The notes below the pieces were generated by a model, which saw nothing but the letters and a program-made list of their open reading frames with translations, was not told the DNA's origin and ran no database searches. The position numbers and the translations under genes are program-made. This document shows positions 1 through 6,175 of a stretch of DNA of 6,328 bases, one piece after another. How positions within the stretch are numbered: position 1 is the first letter of the stretch; each line of letters opens with the position of its first letter. The DNA is from Flavobacteriaceae bacterium. Its GTDB lineage: Bacteria; Bacteroidota; Bacteroidia; Flavobacteriales; Flavobacteriaceae. The stretch covers positions 1 through 6,328 of the forward strand of contig JAESUF010000100.1 in assembly GCA_016763215.1 (NCBI GenBank). The letters run 5' to 3'.

Positions 1-2
1 AC

Positions 3-197
3 TGTAAAGTGTTTGTTGTCAACGAATTCATACGAATGCAAATAGTTGCCGGTGGGTTTAAAAGTTGGGGAACTAAAAATGGTGGTGAAAGAGCCAGGAA
101 TTACAGCGGATTCCTAGGAGGCACTAGATACAATCGCCTTTCTAGAGTACGCGCCTACAATCCTGATAATAACAATTCAAAAAACGGAGAATCATGA
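3..197 (+). CDS. C-terminal end of an unidentified protein, cut by the window edge; possible small subunit partner of the GMC oxidoreductase
   Basis: The frame is open from the first codon in the window to a TGA at 195-197, so this is most likely the last 64 codons of a gene that begins upstream. A GTG at 9 and an ATG at 36 could be starts, but neither has a convincing leader. The visible tail is rich in Gly, Arg and Asn (GGERARNYSGFLGG, then TRYNRLSRVRAY) and ends in a polar NPDNNNSKNGES stretch, so it looks like a real C-terminus. The stop overlaps the next start in an ATGA, which implies translational coupling to the GMC oxidoreductase. Inference: many bacterial GMC sugar or alcohol dehydrogenases are encoded directly after a small partner subunit that carries the Tat export signal, and this could be one. 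I do not recognise the family from the fragment alone. Confidence 0.6.
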   Translation, partial: CKVFVVNEFIRMQIVAGGFKSWGTKNGGERARNYSGFLGGTRYNRLSRVRAYNPDNNNSKNGES

Positions 198-1792
198 AAG
201 ATAAATTTGACTACGTAATTGTTGGTGGTGGTGTTGCTGCCGCAACAGTTGCCAAAGGGTTGTTAGAACACAAACATGATACTTCCGTATTAATTCTAGA
301 AGCTGGCCCAGAAATTATTGCAAAAGACAGGCGTTTTTGGTGGGATTATATTACCCGAGGAGAAAGACCTTATACTTTTACTTACGATCAAAAATTTGAA
401 GCCGATTCTACAGGAAATATCGACTATCAAACCGACGGTGTGCGTGTAAAAGCTTATGGAGGTTCTACCATGCACTGGGGAGCTTGGTGTTTGCGTTTTC
501 GTCCTGAAGATTTTAATCTTCATACCAATACTGGTGAAGGAGCAGACTGGCCATTTAATTACGAAGATTTAGAACCTTATTACAACGATGCTGAAGCATT
601 TTTATCCGTTTGTGGAGATGATAATGAAGAATGGATTCCTAGATCAAAACCCTTCCCTGTTCCTCCTTTTGAGTGGACTGCAGCAGATGGAGAAGTGATC
701 GATGCTTGGGAACAATTAGATGTTGTGTACCAAGAAGGTGATCTTGACCCTGGAACGAAAAGTAAAATTAAGTCAGGAAAAATGCCGATTGCTCGTTACA
801 GAAAATGTATGACTACTGGGACGTGTAAATATTGTCCAATTGGAGGGCGATTTAATGCTCAATACGTATTGGACGATTTAAAGAACGACGTTCGTTTTGT
901 CAATTTTGAAGTTCGTATCAATTCTCCCGTACATCAGGTAAATGCAAAAAATAGGGAAGAAATAGAATCTGTTACTTATACAGACAACCTTAGTGGGAAG
1001 GAATTTACCGTGCGAGGAGATACCGTTATTCTTGCTTCTGGGGCTTATAATGTTCCTAAATTATTAATGGCATCTAAAAGTGATTTCTGGAGGCATGGTA
1101 TTGGTAATGATTATGATTTGGTAGGAAGATATGTGGTTTCCCATTCTATGTTGAATGTTACTGGAAAGGCAAAATCAAATCCAAATGGATGGTTTCAAGA
1201 ATATGATTTTCCAACATTAATGTCACATAGCTACAATACCAAAGAGCATCAGAAAAAAGGGAAGATTTTTATGTTTAAAAATCGTACCACACCAAATACA
1301 GACATTGCGAAACTCATGATTCAAGGAAAAACTAGAGAGGAGATTGATGAAATCGTATATGGAGAAATGACAGTGAACCTGCAGGCATTTTTGGAAGAAA
1401 AAGGAAAACACAGCAATCGGTTACAAGCAAAACCTGGAATAGACCGTTTTGGATTGCCTCAGAGTACTGTACATTTTAGTAGAACTGAAGAAGAAATGAA
1501 TAATGCAAACGATCGCCTTAGATTACTTGAAAATGTTCTTGAAAAAATGGGATTGGAAATCACCTCATCTAAAGTAGATAAACCGGGAGGGCATCATACA
1601 ACAGGGACGGCTCGGATGGGTACATCTCCCGAGAATAGCGTTACAGATAAATCCATGAAGGTTCATGAAACCGAGAATCTTTATGTATGTTCTAATGCTG
1701 CTTTTCCTACAGGAAGTGCTGTAAACCCAACACTTACATTGACAGCTATGGCTTTTAGGTTGGTAGAACACTTAACAGGGAAAAATAGCTAA
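194..1792 (+). CDS. GMC-family FAD-dependent oxidoreductase with a three-cysteine (Fe-S-like) motif
   Basis: A 532-residue flavoprotein of the glucose-methanol-choline family, predicted to oxidise an alcohol or sugar-type hydroxyl. The N-terminal Rossmann motif GGGVAAATVA (11-20) is followed by the ribose-binding Glu36 in LILEAG; the third glycine of GxGxxG is Ala16. GGSTMHWGAW (89-98) is the FAD-contact loop. The C-terminal GMC domain has HHTTGTARMG (467-476) with probable catalytic His468, and NPTLT with Asn511 as second catalytic residue. CMTTGTCKYCPIGGRFN places Cys205, Cys211 and Cys214 where bacterial FAD-glucose dehydrogenases have their 3Fe-4S-binding cysteines. No signal peptide is present, so it is cytoplasmic or exported with a partner. 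The ATG at 194 is supported by GGAG at 186-189 and by immediate entry into the FAD motif. It overlaps the upstream gene by 4 bases and precedes the ferritin-like gene by 22. The substrate is unknown. Confidence 0.93.
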   Translation: MKDKFDYVIVGGGVAAATVAKGLLEHKHDTSVLILEAGPEIIAKDRRFWWDYITRGERPYTFTYDQKFEADSTGNIDYQTDGVRVKAYGGSTMHWGAWCLRFRPEDFNLHTNTGEGADWPFNYEDLEPYYNDAEAFLSVCGDDNEEWIPRSKPFPVPPFEWTAADGEVIDAWEQLDVVYQEGDLDPGTKSKIKSGKMPIARYRKCMTTGTCKYCPIGGRFNAQYVLDDLKNDVRFVNFEVRINSPVHQVNAKNREEIESVTYTDNLSGKEFTVRGDTVILASGAYNVPKLLMASKSDFWRHGIGNDYDLVGRYVVSHSMLNVTGKAKSNPNGWFQEYDFPTLMSHSYNTKEHQKKGKIFMFKNRTTPNTDIAKLMIQGKTREEIDEIVYGEMTVNLQAFLEEKGKHSNRLQAKPGIDRFGLPQSTVHFSRTEEEMNNANDRLRLLENVLEKMGLEITSSKVDKPGGHHTTGTARMGTSPENSVTDKSMKVHETENLYVCSNAAFPTGSAVNPTLTLTAMAFRLVEHLTGKNS

Positions 1793-1814
1793 TTCACAAA
1801 TCAAACATATAACA

Positions 1815-2945
1815 ATGAGTTCACAAAAATTTAAAAATACTTTTCAGAAAAAGGCATTTCAAATAACCAATATAACTGAGTTGATTAGTCATTCTCAGTT
1901 GACTGAAGACGACCATGAGAATAAACTATTTGTACTAAAAGAATTATTAAACAGTGCTGTTATTTTAGAGTTTGCTACCATTCCAATTTATTTACAAGCG
2001 ATGTGGTCTATTAAAGACAACAATGGGGAAGTTGCAAAATCTATTCGTAATATTTTTCAAGAAGAAATGTTACACATGGCCATGGTCTGTAATATGATCG
2101 TTGGAATTGGAGGAGAACCTAGAATTTATGATTCAAAAAATGGATTAAAATTCCCATCGGGATTGCCTGGAGGTGTGCATCCAGAACTATTTCTATACCT
2201 AGAAGGGTTAAATGATTGTTCTTTACGAAACTTTCTTGAGATAGAATTACCTGATGCAATTGCAGATATTTATGATTATGACACCAAAAAGTTAGTCAAA
2301 TTAGGCGGTTTATGTAATCATGATGGTACCGAAGGAGGTCATCACCATGACCACAGCTTTGAACACAATACAACCATTGGTCAATTGTATGACAGAATTA
2401 ATCAATTATTTCAAGAAATACAACCTAAAATGGATGTAGAGCGTCAATTGGCAGGACCATTATCTTGGTGGGTAATGGCAGATGCATCAAGTGTTTCTAA
2501 AGCTATTGAAATGATTAAAGAACAAGGAGAAGGTTCAGAAAATGTATCTCCTGTTGTTGAGGGTGATAATTTAGCCCATTTCTATCGTTTTTGGGAGGTT
2601 TATCATCAAAAGAGAATTGTCCAAGAAGGAGATACCTATTATTTCAAAGACCCAATGCCAAGACCAGAGAATTATGATGTAGCAAGAGTTCCTGAAGGTG
2701 GTTACAAAAAAGGAGATGTAACTCCTGAAATATGGCATTTAATAAACGAGTTTGACAAGGTGTATACCGATTTAGTGAAGTTCTTGCAAGATGCTTGGGC
2801 TGTTAATGGACGTGGACAAGCAGCATTGGTGAATGCCATTGAAGTGATGTTCAAACTAGAGAAATTTGCAATCCCTCTAATGAAAACTCCAATTCCTGGA
2901 AATGAAAATGGACAAAATTATGGTCCTTGTTTTAGAATGCTTTAA
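1815..2945 (+). CDS. Ferritin-like protein related to the VioB/iminophenyl-pyruvate dimer synthase ferritin-like domain
   Basis: A 376-residue protein of the ferritin-like group that includes a domain of VioB, the enzyme that couples indolepyruvate imines in violacein synthesis. Helix 1 carries LEFATIPIYL (51-60) with Glu52, and helix 2 carries EEMLHM (83-88) with Glu84 and His87, a typical carboxylate/His metal-ligand pattern. Further recognisable points are LEIELPDA (141-148), IGQLYDRI (188-195) and HFYRFWE (255-261), where His255 and Glu261 are candidate ligands for the second half of the site. A histidine-rich loop (His169, 176-178, 180, 184) lies between the two halves. No signal peptide or membrane segment is seen. 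It follows the GMC gene by 22 bases with an A-rich, SD-free leader and precedes the SRPBCC gene by 15, so it is operonic. The likely role is a non-heme iron oxidative step on a small molecule; this is inference, and iron storage is unlikely given the length and family. Confidence 0.85.
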   Translation: MSSQKFKNTFQKKAFQITNITELISHSQLTEDDHENKLFVLKELLNSAVILEFATIPIYLQAMWSIKDNNGEVAKSIRNIFQEEMLHMAMVCNMIVGIGGEPRIYDSKNGLKFPSGLPGGVHPELFLYLEGLNDCSLRNFLEIELPDAIADIYDYDTKKLVKLGGLCNHDGTEGGHHHDHSFEHNTTIGQLYDRINQLFQEIQPKMDVERQLAGPLSWWVMADASSVSKAIEMIKEQGEGSENVSPVVEGDNLAHFYRFWEVYHQKRIVQEGDTYYFKDPMPRPENYDVARVPEGGYKKGDVTPEIWHLINEFDKVYTDLVKFLQDAWAVNGRGQAALVNAIEVMFKLEKFAIPLMKTPIPGNENGQNYGPCFRML

Positions 2946-2960
2946 ACAAACAACAACATT

Positions 2961-3404
2961 ATGAGTAATAAAGAATACAAAGATTGGCGAGTAGTAACAG
3001 TGTGTGAATTAAACGCACCCGCCGCAGAAGTATGGGACATGGTAGGTGGGTTTTACAACATCAACCAATGGCACCCAGATATCCCTATTTCTGAAATACC
3101 AGAAGGGCAAGACAAAGACCGAAACATTCGTAGAAAACTAACATTCCCAGGGCAACCACCTACTTGGGAAGAGCTGGTATTTGTAGACAATGAAAATATG
3201 CGCTATAAATACAAATGGCACAAAGGTAAATGGGGAGAAATGATACAAAAGTATCATGCTCAAATACAAGTGATAGAAAAAGAAGTAGACAAAAGCTGTA
3301 TTGTACAGTGGACTTCAACCTTTTATTATTTTGAAGATGGGCTTACTCAGTTTTATCATAATGGCTTTGACGGTTTAATTAAGCTGTACGGAGGAAAGTA
3401 TTAA
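2961..3404 (+). CDS. SRPBCC (START/polyketide-cyclase-like) family protein
   Basis: A 147-residue protein with the helix-grip fold of the SRPBCC superfamily, which encloses a deep hydrophobic cavity used for ligand binding or for cyclase/aromatase chemistry. The diagnostic pattern is APAAEVWDMVGGFYNINQW (19-37) followed by HPDI: a first beta strand, then the helix with Trp25, then the Phe31/Trp37 turn common to the polyketide-cyclase-2 and PYR-like members. Alternating strands follow (IRRKLTF 56-62, MRYKYKW 80-86, IVQWTSTFYYF 114-124), and the protein ends in the long C-terminal helix (FYHNGFDGLIKLYGG). Length is normal for a single-domain member. No signal peptide. It lies 15 bases after the ferritin-like gene and 30 bases before the broken small gene. 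In this setting it probably binds or reshapes the product of the oxidative enzymes; the substrate cannot be read from sequence. Confidence 0.88.
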   Translation: MSNKEYKDWRVVTVCELNAPAAEVWDMVGGFYNINQWHPDIPISEIPEGQDKDRNIRRKLTFPGQPPTWEELVFVDNENMRYKYKWHKGKWGEMIQKYHAQIQVIEKEVDKSCIVQWTSTFYYFEDGLTQFYHNGFDGLIKLYGGKY

Positions 3405-3434
3405 CTAACATTCAAATTTTAAAAATATAAAAAC

Positions 3435-3839
3435 ATGGGAAGTTTCGTAGAAATTAATGACACCCTTCAATTAACCGATGAGCAAGGGTTTCCAGTAGAC
3501 ATTTTCAATTTAGAAAAACATCGAAAAAATCCAATTACATTAAAAGATGTAGAAGGAAAGATTTTCGAATTTAAAAATAAGCCTAGTGCACGTATTTTTC
3601 AAATAGATCCAGTAAGAGTATACTAAGTACACAATGTTGATGGTAAATGGCTCTTTTGGGGTCGTGTGTTGATACAGTCACAGAATATTGAAAAGGATTT
3701 AAATGAAGATGGAACTTGGGAAGAAGGTAAATGGAAAACATCTGGAACGTATAAAATTTTAAGTGTTTACAATCCAGAATACCAACATACTTTTACCTTG
3801 AATGAAGCTCCTGATGACAGGAACTATTTTAAGCCGTAA
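3435..3839 (+). pseudogene. Small gene of unknown family interrupted by one in-frame TAA stop
   Basis: The reading frame from ATG 3435 runs 63 codons to a TAA at 3624-3626, then continues open in the same frame for 70 more codons to a second TAA at 3837-3839. The downstream part is clearly protein-like (VHNVDGKWLFWGRVLI, then TWEEGKWKTSGTYKILSVYN), with alternating strand-like segments and no internal stop, and joins smoothly to the upstream RIFQIDPVRVY. An intact version would be about 134 residues. A single substitution (for example CAA to TAA, or TTA to TAA) explains the break; no frameshift is needed. I do not recognise the family: it looks like a small soluble beta-rich protein without signal peptide. 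It follows the SRPBCC gene by 30 bases and is part of the same operon. It may be a recent pseudogene, a sequencing error, or a gene whose 63-residue N-terminal product is still made. Confidence 0.75.
3624..3626 (+). other. In-frame premature TAA stop codon
   Basis: This codon alone separates the two open halves of the small gene. Its context is GTA TAC TAA GTA CAC. The frame is otherwise open on both sides, from 3435 to 3839. Confidence 0.85.
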
Positions 3840-3857
3840 AAAGGTTCTTAAAAAGAG

Positions 3858-4607
3858 ATGAAAAAATTTCGACAGTTAATTTTCAACGCCATTGAAAATG
3901 TAGAAGATAAAAAGGGGCTTCCAAAATATTTGGACCTCTTTTTAATTCTTCTAATATGCTTTAACATCATCGCTGTTATTATAGAATCTGTCAAATCTAT
4001 CGATGACGCTTATGGCGATTTCTTTGATGGTTTTCAAACCTTTTCAATCATTGTTTTCACGATAGAGTACTTTTCCCGATTGTGGTCTATTGTAGAACAT
4101 CATAAATATAAGCACCCTGTTAAAGGCCGCTTACGTTTTGCATTTACACCGATGGCAATTATTGATTTATTCTCCATACTGCCCTTTTTCCTTACGTCAT
4201 TTGCCATAGACTTACGTCATTTAAGAGTTTTACGCCTCTTCCGGTTTTTCCGATTGTTTAAAATCGCTCGATATGTAAGAGCATTGGAAGTAATTTCCTC
4301 TGTAATTCGTAAAAAAAAGGCACAACTAATTATCAGTCTTGTTTTTATTTTATTTATGCTGTTGGTTGTTTCTAGTATTATGTTTCACCTAGAACATGAA
4401 GCGCAACCCGATAAGTTTTCGAGCATTCCTGAAACCATGTGGTGGGGAGTGGTTACGTTTTCGACCATTGGTTATGGAGACATGTATCCTATCACAGATA
4501 TGGGCAGAATTTTAGGAGGAGTCATCGCTATCTTAGGAATCGGTCTTTTTGCATTACCAACAGGGATTTTAGTGTCTGGTTTTACAGAACATGTGGAAAA
4601 TAAATAG
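3858..4607 (+). CDS. Six-transmembrane voltage-gated potassium channel
   Basis: A 249-residue inner-membrane K+ channel subunit, expected to act as a tetramer. Segments in order: S1 about 25-44, S2 about 57-79 with acidic Glu70, S3 about 98-116 with Asp103, S4 about 119-142, S5 about 157-177, pore helix about 188-202, filter TIGYGD (203-208), and S6 about 217-240 with a LPTG kink near Pro234. S4 carries a basic residue at every third position from Arg120 to Arg141 (Arg120, 123, 126, 129, 132, Lys135, Arg138, 141), the hallmark of a voltage sensor. The length is that of a compact bacterial Kv channel with no RCK or cyclic-nucleotide domain, since only 9 residues follow S6. It begins 18 bases after the broken gene with no terminator seen between, so read-through transcription is plausible. 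A role in membrane potential or K+ homeostasis is family knowledge; no tie to the upstream enzymes is visible. Confidence 0.95.
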   Translation: MKKFRQLIFNAIENVEDKKGLPKYLDLFLILLICFNIIAVIIESVKSIDDAYGDFFDGFQTFSIIVFTIEYFSRLWSIVEHHKYKHPVKGRLRFAFTPMAIIDLFSILPFFLTSFAIDLRHLRVLRLFRFFRLFKIARYVRALEVISSVIRKKKAQLIISLVFILFMLLVVSSIMFHLEHEAQPDKFSSIPETMWWGVVTFSTIGYGDMYPITDMGRILGGVIAILGIGLFALPTGILVSGFTEHVENK

Positions 4608-4630
4608 TTGTGATTAAAAATAAAAATGCC

Positions 4631-4693
4631 CACATTATTTCCAACCTTGACTCAAAAACTCATCACAAATACTTTTGTAATGTGCCTTTTTTT
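4631..4693 (+). terminator. Possible weak Rho-independent terminator after the potassium channel
   Basis: CACATTA (4631-4637) and TAATGTG (4678-4684) are perfect 7-base complements. The right arm is followed after 2 bases by a run of seven T (4687-4693). The loop is long (40 bases) but holds a smaller hairpin, ACAAA/TTTGT around TACT (4665-4678), which shares its last base with the outer right arm, so the two cannot both form fully. The stem is AT-rich and weak, so this is only a candidate. Confidence 0.35.
4646..4677 (+). promoter_or_regulatory. Candidate Bacteroidota-type promoter for the KAS III operon
   Basis: TTG at 4647-4649 and TACTTTTG at 4670-4677 match the Bacteroidota -33 (TTG) and -7 (TAnnTTTG) elements with a 20-base spacer, inside the usual range. 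Transcription would start near 4684 and give a leader of roughly 230 bases. It overlaps the terminator candidate, so at most one reading may be right. A second -7 match, TACATTTG at 4778-4785, lies nearer the gene, but its closest upstream TTG is 28 bases away. Confidence 0.4.
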
Positions 4694-4726
4694 AAAATTT
4701 ACTTGAGAGGGAAAGAATCAGAATCT

Positions 4727-4904
4727 TCAAGGATAAAAGAGATTGATTGACCTCAAAGAAATTAGCATCTTTTTAATTACATTTGTTACACTAATTTAGA
4801 AGTGTGGAAACCCAAGTTAGAAATTTACGACACACTCAGTATCCTAAAATTGAAAGAAAAACAATAACATACCCTGAGGATGAAAAAAGTCGTCAAGGAT
4901 AAAA
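4727..4904 (+). repeat. 12-base direct repeat TCAAGGATAAAA (4727-4738 and 4893-4904)
   Basis: Two identical copies sit 166 bases apart in the intergenic region. The second is just upstream of the KAS III start and contains an AAGGA Shine-Dalgarno-like core. Chance is possible in AT-rich DNA, but a regulator-binding or leader function is conceivable. Confidence 0.4.
4778..4785 (+). promoter_or_regulatory. Second candidate -7 element (TACATTTG) upstream of the KAS III gene
   Basis: A perfect TAnnTTTG match 130 bases before the KAS III start. No TTG lies at the preferred 17-23 base distance; the nearest, at 4747-4749, is 28 bases away. It is closer to the gene than the other candidate and would give a leader of about 120 bases. 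Confidence 0.3.
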
Positions 4905-4914
4905 TTATGATTAA

Positions 4915-5925
4915 ATGACTCATTCCTTTATAGAAAGAATTAGCTATTATTTGCCTGAGACTACATTGGACAATAATCAGCTTTTAGCAAATTTTCCAGA
5001 GGCTTCAAATACTGATAGTTTACAGAAACTTGGAATTAAGGAAAGGCGAATTGTTCATAAAAATGAGCTTGCTTCTGATATTGGAATAAAAGCGGCAAAT
5101 CTGTTATTTGAAGAGTACGGAATTTTGCCTGAAAGCATTGATTTTTTAATTTTTTGCGCACAAGAATTTGATTATTACACGCCAACTACAGCTTGTGTTA
5201 TCCATGAAAAATTAGGCTTAAAAAAATCAGCAGGAGCCATCGATTATAATTTAGGTTGTAGCGGCTTTGTTTATGGAGTTAGTATTGCAAATGGGTTAAT
5301 AGCAACCGGTGTTGCTACAAAGGTCTTATTAATTACAGCATCTACGCTTACACGGCAATTACATCCAAAAGATAAAGCATCTAGATATTTATTTGGAGAT
5401 GCTGCGGCTGCAACATTGCTATCCTCTAGCAAAGAAGAAAAAATACATCAGTTTTGTTTTGGAACAGACGGAGAAGGGTATGACTATATTATTAAAAAAG
5501 ATGGAGGCGCAAGACATCCTTTAACCGAAGAATCTTCGGTAGAAATTTTAGATAAATACAACAATATAACGTCTCCCAAATATTTAAAAATGGATGGGAC
5601 AGGGATCTTTTTATTTGCCTTAAAACGTGTTCCTAAATTAATAGAAGAAACGCTTTTGAAAAATAAATTAACAATAGACAATATTGATCTTTTTATATTT
5701 CATCAAGCGAATTCTTTTTTACTAGAAACGCTGAGAAAAAAAATGAAGATTTCAGAGGATAAATTTTATATTTACCTCGAAAATATAGGGAATACAGTAT
5801 CTTCGAGCATTCCTATTGCTCTTAAGGAAGCAATGAAAGAAGGGAAAGCCAAAAAAGGAGATAAAATTATGCTCGTTGCTTTTGGAGTTGGACTTTCGTG
5901 GGGAGCTACTACAATCACATTGTAA
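4915..5925 (+). CDS. 3-oxoacyl-ACP synthase III (KAS III/FabH-like)
   Basis: A 336-residue thiolase-fold condensing enzyme of the FabH type, expected to load an acyl-CoA starter onto its cysteine and condense it with malonyl-ACP, or to perform a related acyl transfer. The catalytic triad is visible: Cys115 in YNLGCSGF, His263 in FHQAN and Asn293 in ENIGNTVSSSIP. FGDAAAATLL (160-169) is the conserved mid-protein motif, and the C-terminal FGVGLSWGA (323-331) is typical. Length is normal. The protein starts MTHSFIERISYYLP, matching the usual FabH first strand. The ATG at 4915 has a distant AAGGA (4895-4899), 15 bases away, so the initiation signal is unusual. An ACP gene follows after 1 base and a second KAS III after that. 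This pairing suggests a dedicated acyl chain for a secondary metabolite or a surface glycan rather than housekeeping fatty acid synthesis, but that is inference. Confidence 0.92.
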   Translation: MTHSFIERISYYLPETTLDNNQLLANFPEASNTDSLQKLGIKERRIVHKNELASDIGIKAANLLFEEYGILPESIDFLIFCAQEFDYYTPTTACVIHEKLGLKKSAGAIDYNLGCSGFVYGVSIANGLIATGVATKVLLITASTLTRQLHPKDKASRYLFGDAAAATLLSSSKEEKIHQFCFGTDGEGYDYIIKKDGGARHPLTEESSVEILDKYNNITSPKYLKMDGTGIFLFALKRVPKLIEETLLKNKLTIDNIDLFIFHQANSFLLETLRKKMKISEDKFYIYLENIGNTVSSSIPIALKEAMKEGKAKKGDKIMLVAFGVGLSWGATTITL

Positions 5926-5926
5926 A

Positions 5927-6172
5927 ATGATAAAACAATCAATGACTTTAACCGATTTTACCAAAAATATTTCTGAAGAATTCGAATTAGAAAACACAGA
6001 TTCTCTAAAATCAGATACCGATTATAGAGATTTAGATGTATGGAGTTCTATGTATGCTCTTATATTAATTGCTTACATAGATAGAGAATTTGAGGTTACC
6101 ATTACTGGAGATGATTTAAGGACTTCAAATACGCTCCATGATATTTATAATTTAATTCAAGAAAGAACCTAA
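5927..6172 (+). CDS. Acyl carrier protein
   Basis: An 81-residue acyl carrier protein that would hold acyl intermediates on a 4'-phosphopantetheine arm for the flanking KAS III enzymes. The attachment site is WSSM (39-42), where Ser41 aligns with the Ser of the usual DSL motif; Asp is replaced by Ser40 and Leu by Met42. The second half fits the ACP fold: ALILIAYIDREFEVTIT (44-60) is helix II and its following loop, and LRTSNTLHDIYNLI (64-77) covers helices III and IV. The frame is open upstream to 5876, but the ATG at 5927, one base after the KAS III stop, gives an ACP-sized protein and a normal operon junction; an ATG at 5942 is a possible alternative. The next gene begins 3 bases after the stop. 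The D-to-S change suggests a specialised carrier, though modification by a phosphopantetheinyl transferase is still expected. Confidence 0.88.
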   Translation: MIKQSMTLTDFTKNISEEFELENTDSLKSDTDYRDLDVWSSMYALILIAYIDREFEVTITGDDLRTSNTLHDIYNLIQERT

Positions 6173-6175
6173 TTT

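Larger units (their letters stand above)
4608..4914. other. Intergenic region between two transcription units
   Basis: About 307 AT-rich bases with no convincing protein gene on either strand and no recognisable tRNA or other structured RNA. It contains a weak terminator candidate near the start, two TAnnTTTG promoter-type elements, a 12-base direct repeat and very short ORFs near the end. It most likely carries the 3' end of the channel transcript and the promoter and leader of the KAS III operon. Confidence 0.7.

Noticed and set aside
296..523. Antisense ORF of 75 codons opposite the GMC gene
   Set aside because: It lies wholly inside a strongly supported gene on the other strand and has no recognisable domain; the same holds for the other antisense ORFs at 1223-1411, 1565-1771, 5484-5681 and 5752-5997.
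3627..3839. Second half of the broken gene as an independent gene
   Set aside because: It lacks a start codon with a plausible leader near its beginning and continues the same frame as the first half, so one interrupted gene is simpler.
4804..4902. 32-codon ORF starting GTG in the intergenic region (VETQVRNLRHTQYPKIERKT and onward)
   Set aside because: It reads somewhat like protein, but it has no ATG, no Shine-Dalgarno sequence, no family recognised and a length expected by chance.
4914..4924. Perfect palindrome AATGACTCATT over the KAS III start codon
   Set aside because: Only 5-base arms in AT-rich DNA; part of it is dictated by the start codon and second codon, and there is no second copy to suggest an operator.
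5876..5926. Upstream extension of the ACP reading frame overlapping the KAS III 3' end
   Set aside because: The added 17 residues are a shadow of the KAS III coding sequence; the ATG at 5927, one base after its stop, gives a normal-length ACP.
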